NCBI RefSeq assembly: GCF_900089605.1
Contig: NZ_LT594324.1
Coordinates: forward strand, 1,674,001 to 1,738,000
Length of the DNA: 64,000 nt
Direction: 5' to 3'
Source of the DNA: Micromonospora narathiwatensis
GTDB taxonomy: Bacteria; Actinomycetota; Actinomycetes; Mycobacteriales; Micromonosporaceae
Part shown: one piece after another, positions 58,512 through 64,000 of the stretch
How positions within the stretch are numbered: position 1 is the first letter of the stretch
How the letters are laid out: each line of letters starts with the position of its first letter
The notes under the pieces: generated by a model
Databases searched by the model: none
What the model was told of the DNA's origin: nothing
What the model saw: only the letters and a program-made list of their open reading frames with translations
Translations under genes and position numbers: made by a program

Positions 58512-60907
58512 CTGCGGCTCCTTCCCAATCGGGCAGCGGCGGCGGCGTAGTAGGCCGGCCCGAGCGCCAGCCCGCAGAGTTCGAGGGCGGTCAGCGTGGC
58601 GGGATAGCTCTCCTGCTTCCGGTTGTTCTTCGCCGACCCGGGCCGCAGGGCGTAGGCGACGCCGCCGGGCAGCCGCCGCAACAGGTCGCGTCGGGTGGTG
58701 GGATCGCTCGCCAGGCATTTGGTCAGCACGGCACCGAGTCCGACGCCGTACAGGTACATGGTCCGTCGCAGCGCCCGCGGCTCCCGTCGGTGCGTGTGCC
58801 AGACGATGGCCCCCGGCTCGTAGGCCAGCGCGTGCCTGGCGAGCACCGTACGCAACAGCAGGTCGATGTCCTCCCCGCTGCGCAGCCGCGGATCGAAGCC
58901 GCCCAGCCGGCGCAGCGCGTCGGTGCGGAACGCCATGTTCGCGCCGGAGCCGTACGCTCCGGGCAGGTACGGGTGGAGCGACGGTGCTGGCTGGTCGACG
59001 CGACGCGCGCCTCCCGGATCGAGCGTCATGATCCCGGCCCGGTCGAACCGTCGCCGCTGGCAGCCCTTGCCGTAACCGCCGTACTGTTCCAGCCAGATCT
59101 GCGCCGGCGTGTCGAGTTCCCGGGCGAGGACCTGACCGGTCACCCCGGCCACCTCGTCGTCGGTGAAGCCGTCGACGAGGCCACGCAGCCACCCCGGGTC
59201 GACGATCACGTCATCGTCGGCGAAGGCCACGATCCCGCCCCGTGCCTCGGCCAGTCCCCGGTTCCGGGCGTGCGCGACGCCGGGTCTCGCCTCGCCGGCG
59301 TAGCGGAACCGTGGATCGTCGACGGCGCGACCGGCGACGATCCGGGCCGTATCGGTGACCTGCGGCGCGTTGTCCACGACGACGATCTCGTAGTGGGGGT
59401 AGTCGAGCGCGGCGAGCGAGTCGAGGGCGGATTCGAAGAGCGGCGTGCGCCCACACGTGGGCACGACCACGCTGACGAACGGGGTGTGCGCCACGGCCGG
59501 CCGGCGGGAGGGACACGTTCCGGCGCCGGTGGTTGCGGCGGGCAGTGCGTCCCCGGTGCCGCTGGCCTGCCCGAGCGAACCGGGGTCGAGCCGGTCGAGC
59601 GGGGGCAGGCCGTCGTGTCGCAGGTGCGCGTCGATCTCAGCGGCGAGGCGGGCCCGGATCGCGGCGGTGAGCGCCGGCGCGGCCAGCCCGCCGGCCGGAA
59701 GCGCGACGTCGACCACCCCGAGCGGCTGCCCGTGCAGCCGGACCAGGACCTGCGCCGCGCCGTACCGAACGCCGTCCGGCCCGCCCGTGTCGGGCACGTC
59801 CGGCAGCCCTTCGGAGAGTTCGACGGCGAGCACCCGTACCGGGGCCGGGTCCGCCCGGCGCCGGGGGGCCTGCGCGCTGGTCGCCTGAGAGGCGCGCAGG
59901 GCCTGGGCCGAAAGGTAGCCGGCGGCGGTCACCAGCAGCCCGGCGACGATCGCGCCGGAGCGCAGCAGACCGCCGCGGTCGCCGGCACGGACCTGGCGCA
60001 GGCCGCGGCGTACCCCGGCGGGGAGGGTGCGGCGGGTGTACGCGCGCTCCGTGGCGAGCCCGGCGTCGCTGCCGACCAGCCGGGCGACGACCGCCTTGGA
60101 CCGCCCCTCGGAGAAGCAGCGCTGCCGGAAGTAGCGCCACGTTGCCCGGTCCACGGTCACCCGGTGCCGGACCTGGGCCGCCGGCTCGTAGAGCACCATG
60201 CCCTCCGGTTCGAGCCGCCGGACCCGGATGCAGAGCTCCGTCTCCTCGCAGCCGACCGGCGTGCGGCCGACTCGGCCGAGCGCCGGGTCGAAGCCGGCGG
60301 TGCGCTCCAGGACCGACCGGCGGAAGGACATGTTGCAGCCGATGACGTTCCGCACGGGAGCGACCTCCGTGGGCTGGCCGGTGAAGCTGCACCCGACCAC
60401 CCAGTCGAACTCGGGGGGAAGCCAGCGCGGTCGTTCCTGCTCCCAGGCCGGTACGGCGTGGCCGCCGACCGCGAGCACCCGCTCGTCCTGGTAGTGCGGC
60501 AGCAGCCGGGCCAGCCAGTCGGGCTCCGCCTCGGCGTCGTCGTCGAGGAAGGCGACGATCTCGCCGATCGCCCGGGCCAGGCCGGTGTTGCGGGCCGCCG
60601 AGAGGCCGCGCGGGCCGGTGCTCGGGACGACGGTCAGCTCGGGGAAGGTGGCGCGCACCCGCTCCAGCAGCGCCGGGTTGTGGTCGACGACCACGACGAC
60701 CTGTGCCGCCGGTCGGTCCTGCGCCAGCACGGAGCCGACCGCCCGGACGATCTGTGGCCACCGCCGCTCGGTGTAGACGCAGACGACCACGGTCACGGTC
60801 GGGGCCGGGCCGGACCCGACCGGTGCCCCCGGGCCGAGGACGGCGACCGGGTCAGACGTTGGCGAGGACGCGCTCGACGTTGCCGCGGATCCAGCGTGGA
60901 TCGTCAT
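58508..60907 (-). CDS. Double GT2 glycosyltransferase (two catalytic domains)
   Basis: A 799-residue fusion. GT2 domain 1 (about 35-300) has TVVVCVYTERRW, VVVVVDHNPAL, AFLDDDAEAEPDW and a CEETELCIR acidic motif. A single hydrophobic segment (about 325-345) is followed by a middle domain (about 360-450, RVLAVELSEG ... QVLVRLHGQPLG). GT2 domain 2 (about 495-760) has VSVVVPTCGRTPL, IVVVDNAPQ, AFADDDVIVDP and GEDIDLLLR. ATG 60907 (GGAAGG upstream) overlaps the kinase-like gene by 56 bp. Two domains would let one protein add two sugars in turn. Confidence 0.88.
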   Translation of the reverse strand: MTIHAGSAATSSASSPTSDPVAVLGPGAPVGSGPAPTVTVVVCVYTERRWPQIVRAVGSVLAQDRPAAQVVVVVDHNPALLERVRATFPELTVVPSTGPRGLSAARNTGLARAIGEIVAFLDDDAEAEPDWLARLLPHYQDERVLAVGGHAVPAWEQERPRWLPPEFDWVVGCSFTGQPTEVAPVRNVIGCNMSFRRSVLERTAGFDPALGRVGRTPVGCEETELCIRVRRLEPEGMVLYEPAAQVRHRVTVDRATWRYFRQRCFSEGRSKAVVARLVGSDAGLATERAYTRRTLPAGVRRGLRQVRAGDRGGLLRSGAIVAGLLVTAAGYLSAQALRASQATSAQAPRRRADPAPVRVLAVELSEGLPDVPDTGGPDGVRYGAAQVLVRLHGQPLGVVDVALPAGGLAAPALTAAIRARLAAEIDAHLRHDGLPPLDRLDPGSLGQASGTGDALPAATTGAGTCPSRRPAVAHTPFVSVVVPTCGRTPLFESALDSLAALDYPHYEIVVVDNAPQVTDTARIVAGRAVDDPRFRYAGEARPGVAHARNRGLAEARGGIVAFADDDVIVDPGWLRGLVDGFTDDEVAGVTGQVLARELDTPAQIWLEQYGGYGKGCQRRRFDRAGIMTLDPGGARRVDQPAPSLHPYLPGAYGSGANMAFRTDALRRLGGFDPRLRSGEDIDLLLRTVLARHALAYEPGAIVWHTHRREPRALRRTMYLYGVGLGAVLTKCLASDPTTRRDLLRRLPGGVAYALRPGSAKNNRKQESYPATLTALELCGLALGPAYYAAAAARLGRSRR

Positions 60908-61895
60908 GGTCACCTTCCGAGTCGATGAACAGCAGCATGTGGCGTAGCCAGTAGAGGAGCAGAGCCGGTCGCGGCGGGATGCCGTCCAGCCAGTCGGCCG
61001 CCTCGTCGGCGGGGACGTCGAGCGTCCGGTCGACGCCGTGCCGAAGCGCCTCGACGACGATCTCGCCGAGTTCGTCGCCGCGGGCCAGCCGACGGGCGAG
61101 GACGTGCAGGTGCAGCAGGTCGTGCAGGGGAAGTTGGCGGGCCGACGCCCGGTCCCAGTCGACGATCCCGGTCACCTGGCCGTCCGGCGAGTTGGCCAGC
61201 ACGTTGCCGGGCCAGAAGTCGCCGTGGATCCAGGAGATGTGTACGGTGCGGCCGACGAGGGCCCCGGCGAGTTCCTCGCGCAGGCGCCAGACCGTGTCGA
61301 GCAGCCGGTCACGTCGCGGGTGGGTGGCGACGAACCCCTCCAGCCGTAGGAGCGGACGGTCCACCCACTCCGTCACCGCGGCCCAGTCGAGCACGGTCCG
61401 TTCCCGGGTGCGCTGGTGCAGGTCGCGGATGATCCGGCCGGCGGAGGCGAGCAACGCGGCCCGCTGGGTACGCCGCAGCATCATCCGGTTCGCCGGAACG
61501 CCCCGCAGCGCCCCCTCCACGCAGTAGTAGCGTCCGTTGACCTCGCCCTGCGCCGCGCAGTACGGCAGGAGTGAGCGCATGCCGGGTAGGCGCGGGTTCG
61601 TCCACAGCAGGTCGAGCACCTCGGCCTGGCGTCGGAGCCCCTGGACAGCCAGGTCGGTCCAGGGCACCTTGACCATGTAGCGTCCGCCGGCCTCGCGGCC
61701 CCGCACCGTGGCCACGGCGACCGACGTGCTGGTGAAGGCGACCGCCTCGGTCCGCCACAGCGCGTCGTCGGTGGCGGTGGCCCAGGCGACGAGGCGGGGG
61801 GCGACGGTGGCGGTCCAGCTCCGTTCGGGCCGGTGCAACCAGCAGGCGAGCCGGTCCCGCAGGACCGGCTGCGCCCAATGTACGGCGCCCCTCAC
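60852..61895 (-). CDS. APH-type phosphotransferase/kinase
   Basis: A 347-residue protein with an aminoglycoside-phosphotransferase/choline-kinase fold. The Brenner motif is ISWIHGDFWPGNVLA (HGD-x-x-x-x-N) and the metal Asp is in GIVDWDRAS; GRYMVKVPW carries the ATP Lys. In a polysaccharide locus it more likely phosphorylates a sugar, choline or glycerol-like unit than an antibiotic. GTG 61895 overlaps the preceding stop. Confidence 0.83.
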   Translation of the reverse strand: MRGAVHWAQPVLRDRLACWLHRPERSWTATVAPRLVAWATATDDALWRTEAVAFTSTSVAVATVRGREAGGRYMVKVPWTDLAVQGLRRQAEVLDLLWTNPRLPGMRSLLPYCAAQGEVNGRYYCVEGALRGVPANRMMLRRTQRAALLASAGRIIRDLHQRTRERTVLDWAAVTEWVDRPLLRLEGFVATHPRRDRLLDTVWRLREELAGALVGRTVHISWIHGDFWPGNVLANSPDGQVTGIVDWDRASARQLPLHDLLHLHVLARRLARGDELGEIVVEALRHGVDRTLDVPADEAADWLDGIPPRPALLLYWLRHMLLFIDSEGDHDDPRWIRGNVERVLANV

Positions 61896-63199
61896 CGGGC
61901 CGTCCGCTCGACGTAGTACCGCCAGATCCGGCCGAGCGCGTCGGCGAGCACCAGCTCCGGCGTACGGTCGGCGTCCACCCGCTCCAGGTGCGGGATACGC
62001 CGACGCAGCCGCCGGTACTGCTCGCGCTCCCGCTCGAGGTGCTCGGCGTCGTACTCGCCGGAGCGGCGGTGCATGACCGGACCTGGCACGTCCAGCAGCA
62101 GCACCACGTCGGGTGCCGGGCAGAGTCGGCTCAGCAGTTGGAAGTACGGCCGCTTGAGCCAGACCAACGGCCCGCGCGGCGGCAGCAGGGCGTCGTAGAC
62201 GTAGCGGTCGAAGACCACCATCCGGCCCAGCGCCCGGTGGCGTACCGCCGCCAGGTAGCGCCGCCACACGGTGAACGGGCGCAGCAGAATGCGCACGCCC
62301 TGCTCGGCGGTGCTGCGCGGCGCCTCGTTCGACGGCCACAGCCCCATGTAGACGCGGCGTACCGGAAAGTAGAACGCCGACTCGATGCCCTCGGCCAGGG
62401 TGGACTTGCCCGATCCGTCGGGGCCGATCAGGGCGACGCCGGCACCGCGACGGCTCCACGCCTGCAACGGCCGCTCGATCGAACGCAGGACGGCCGAGCC
62501 GACGATACGGCGGGCCGCGCCGACCGGACGGGCCCGCCACCAGGCGGCGAGCAGTCGGCGACGTACGGCCGGCAGCTCCGCCGGGCGACCGGCCCGCCAG
62601 TATGCCAGCAGCATCCGGGCCGCCCGGTCCGGTAGCGCTCGGGCGAGCGGACCGTCGAGCGTGGCGTGCTCCTCCAGTTGTCGCAGGCGGCGTAGATGAT
62701 GGCCGGCGACGATGCCCTTGTCGAGCACACAGTGCAGCAGCAGCGCCCAGAACTCGTCCCCGGGCGCGAGCACCCACACGTCGTCCTGGCGTGCCCGGCG
62801 GCCCAGGCACTGGTCGGCGGCCAGCGCGCGCACCTCGAAGTGACGGCCGTAGGCAAGCTCCGTCACCAGGTCGAGTTCGACCCACGAACCGGTGGCCCCG
62901 TCGAGGCCGAGGAAGAACCGGTGACTCCCTCGGCCGTGCCCGGCCAGGCGGACCAGGCCGTGAGCCGTCATCACGGCGACGGCCCGCGCGAGATCGGCCG
63001 GCGCCACCAGGAGATCCAGGTCCCCGGGGGCGATGAGCGCCGCCGAGCCGCCGCGCAGCAGGCACCAGCGGACGCCGGCCTCGTCGAGGCCGGCCAGCAC
63101 CCCCCGGGCGAGCCCGTGCGCGGCCGTGGCCGGTGCCGCCGGCCGCGGCGGTTCCGGACGGCCCGCCACCGTGGTCGTCGTCGGCGGTGTACGGCTCAT
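61892..63199 (-). CDS. Nucleotidyltransferase-like domain fused to a dTMP-kinase-like domain
   Basis: A 435-residue fusion. Residues about 30-210 resemble a minimal nucleotidyltransferase or antitoxin-type fold (VRWCLLRGGSAALIAPGDLDLLVAP, with an Asp-x-Asp pair), followed by helices. Residues about 245-435 are a P-loop kinase: GVALIGPDGSGKSTLAEGI, VFDRYVYDALLPPRG (DRY) and LLLDVPGPVMHRRSGE, as in thymidylate kinases. It may activate or attach a sugar-phosphate for the locus. ATG 63199 overlaps the FemAB-like stop. Confidence 0.8.
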   Translation of the reverse strand: MSRTPPTTTTVAGRPEPPRPAAPATAAHGLARGVLAGLDEAGVRWCLLRGGSAALIAPGDLDLLVAPADLARAVAVMTAHGLVRLAGHGRGSHRFFLGLDGATGSWVELDLVTELAYGRHFEVRALAADQCLGRRARQDDVWVLAPGDEFWALLLHCVLDKGIVAGHHLRRLRQLEEHATLDGPLARALPDRAARMLLAYWRAGRPAELPAVRRRLLAAWWRARPVGAARRIVGSAVLRSIERPLQAWSRRGAGVALIGPDGSGKSTLAEGIESAFYFPVRRVYMGLWPSNEAPRSTAEQGVRILLRPFTVWRRYLAAVRHRALGRMVVFDRYVYDALLPPRGPLVWLKRPYFQLLSRLCPAPDVVLLLDVPGPVMHRRSGEYDAEHLEREREQYRRLRRRIPHLERVDADRTPELVLADALGRIWRYYVERTAR

Positions 63200-64000
63200 G
63201 CACTGCTCCGCACCGGCCGGAGCGCCAGGATCCGCCGTACGCCGCCACGAGCCCGCTGGACCAGCGGGGTGATCGGCACCCGCTCGATCCGGTAGCAGGC
63301 GTAGTCCTGGCTGACGGCGCCGAAGCGGCTCTTGAACAGCTCCAACGAGGACACCCGCGCCGAGTCGCCCATGTTGTAGGCCGCGCACCCGGCCTCGATC
63401 GCGTCCGCGATCGCCGTCTTGTGCAACAGGTAGTTGGCATAGACGGGGCCGGCGAGCTTCTCCAGCATCGCGCCGCGCCAGTACATCGCCGTCGTCGCGC
63501 CGAACAGCACGACGATCGCGGCGACCGGACGTCCCTCGTGGTACGCGGCGTATATCCGGCACCGGGAGCCGAGCATCTCCGCGACGGTGCGCAGCTTCCG
63601 GTGCGGCTCCCGTCGGGCGGCCAGCCGCCGGGCGAGCGGGACCGGGAGCCGGTCCCGCCGTGCCCAGCGGTCGACGGACTCACCGTAGAGCTGGTGGAAG
63701 ACCGGGACCAGACGGCCCGTGTCGTCCCACTCGACGAGGACGCCGGCCCGCTCCGCGCGGCGGATCCGGTTGCGGGTGTCGCTGCGGAACCGCTCGCGCC
63801 AGACCTTGTCGAAGCCGCCGTCGAGGAAGACCGTCTGCGTCATCCGCTTCTCGCGCAGCACGCTGGCCGGCACCGCCGCCTCCCACGTCCCCGCCGCCGC
63901 CGGGTCAGGGCGGACCAGGGTGCTCAGCACGGGTCGCCGTGCCAGGTCGGTGACCACCATGCGGACGTCCTCCGGGCGGAGTTCGCCGCCCTCGCAGACC
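63196..64000 (-). CDS. FemAB/GNAT-like acyltransferase, 5' end cut
   Basis: The gene enters from the right edge; about 267 codons are visible and the frame is open to base 64000. The sequence has the BioF2-like (FemAB-related GNAT) pattern: FLDGGFDKVWRERFRSDTRNRIRRAER, RIYAAYHEGRPVAAIVVLF, and YMYWRGAM-like (MYWRGAMLEKLAGPVYANYLL). Such proteins acylate amino sugars or peptide side chains of envelope polymers. The remainder of the gene lies outside the window. Confidence 0.82.
   Translation of the reverse strand, partial: VCEGGELRPEDVRMVVTDLARRPVLSTLVRPDPAAAGTWEAAVPASVLREKRMTQTVFLDGGFDKVWRERFRSDTRNRIRRAERAGVLVEWDDTGRLVPVFHQLYGESVDRWARRDRLPVPLARRLAARREPHRKLRTVAEMLGSRCRIYAAYHEGRPVAAIVVLFGATTAMYWRGAMLEKLAGPVYANYLLHKTAIADAIEAGCAAYNMGDSARVSSLELFKSRFGAVSQDYACYRIERVPITPLVQRARGGVRRILALRPVRSSA

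Noticed and set aside
1..64000. CRISPR arrays, prophage or biosynthetic (PKS/NRPS) cluster
   Set aside because: No regularly spaced repeats, phage structural genes or megasynthase domains are visible anywhere in the window.

Overview
The window is chromosomal DNA from a very GC-rich actinomycete, most likely a Micromonospora-like member of the Micromonosporaceae. That placement is inferred from the third-position GC, many GTG starts, GTGA/ATGA start-stop overlaps, leaderless-looking starts, and families such as DUF6193, AMIN-like secreted proteins, GerMN lipoproteins and UbiA/DPPR-synthase-like prenyltransferases. I see no rRNA, CRISPR array, transposase or prophage.

Layout. 1-2135: three coupled envelope genes (MurG/GT28-like transferase, cut at the left edge, then a polysaccharide deacetylase and a DMT-type membrane protein). 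2173-3904: a two-component pair on the minus strand. Divergent from it, 4151-17495 is an exported copper-oxidase locus: a 1710-residue SdrD-B/IPT/beta-helix protein, three paralogous two-domain cupredoxin proteins, a small membrane-anchored protein and a CopC-CopD fusion. The copper ligands of one multicopper oxidase appear split between two of the three paralogues. 17411-24465: LacI regulator with a CE7 acetyl xylan esterase, a VanX-like dipeptidase lipoprotein, a DinB protein, a zinc alcohol dehydrogenase, an esterase, a DUF6193-like protein and a GNAT. 24755-27200: a 40-codon gene and terminator, then nine tRNA genes with the RNA ligase gene rtcB in the middle.

27321-38129: mixed housekeeping and regulation. 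This holds a TetR regulator whose start codon lies in its own palindrome plus a GT1 glycosyltransferase, a response regulator/histidine kinase/GerMN lipoprotein operon, an AMIN-like secreted protein, a Nudix protein, a Tat esterase, a DksA/TraR zinc-finger protein, a solitary MreB-like actin, a truncated KhtT-like regulator and a PucR regulator.

38256-49321 is one minus-strand run of ten coupled genes for an envelope glycoconjugate: three GT2, one GT87, a flippase-like LPG-synthase membrane protein, a PLP aminotransferase, an NAD-epimerase, a UbiA prenyltransferase, an EEP phosphodiesterase and a GT4. Two adjacent GT2 genes share a perfect 424-bp block with foreign codon usage. 49322-50418 is a gene-poor 1.1-kb gap with a duplicated methyltransferase tail fragment. 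50419-53749 holds an unusual deacetylase, a methyltransferase, an XRE-cupin regulator and a divergent thioredoxin-reductase-like flavoprotein. 53825-64000 is a second minus-strand polysaccharide locus with two small or medium membrane proteins, a large multi-spanning protein, a Wzx-like flippase, a deacetylase, a double GT2, a phosphotransferase, a nucleotidyltransferase-kinase fusion and a FemAB/GNAT-like protein cut at the right edge.

The two most interesting systems are the split multicopper oxidase locus and the irregular tRNA-rtcB array.
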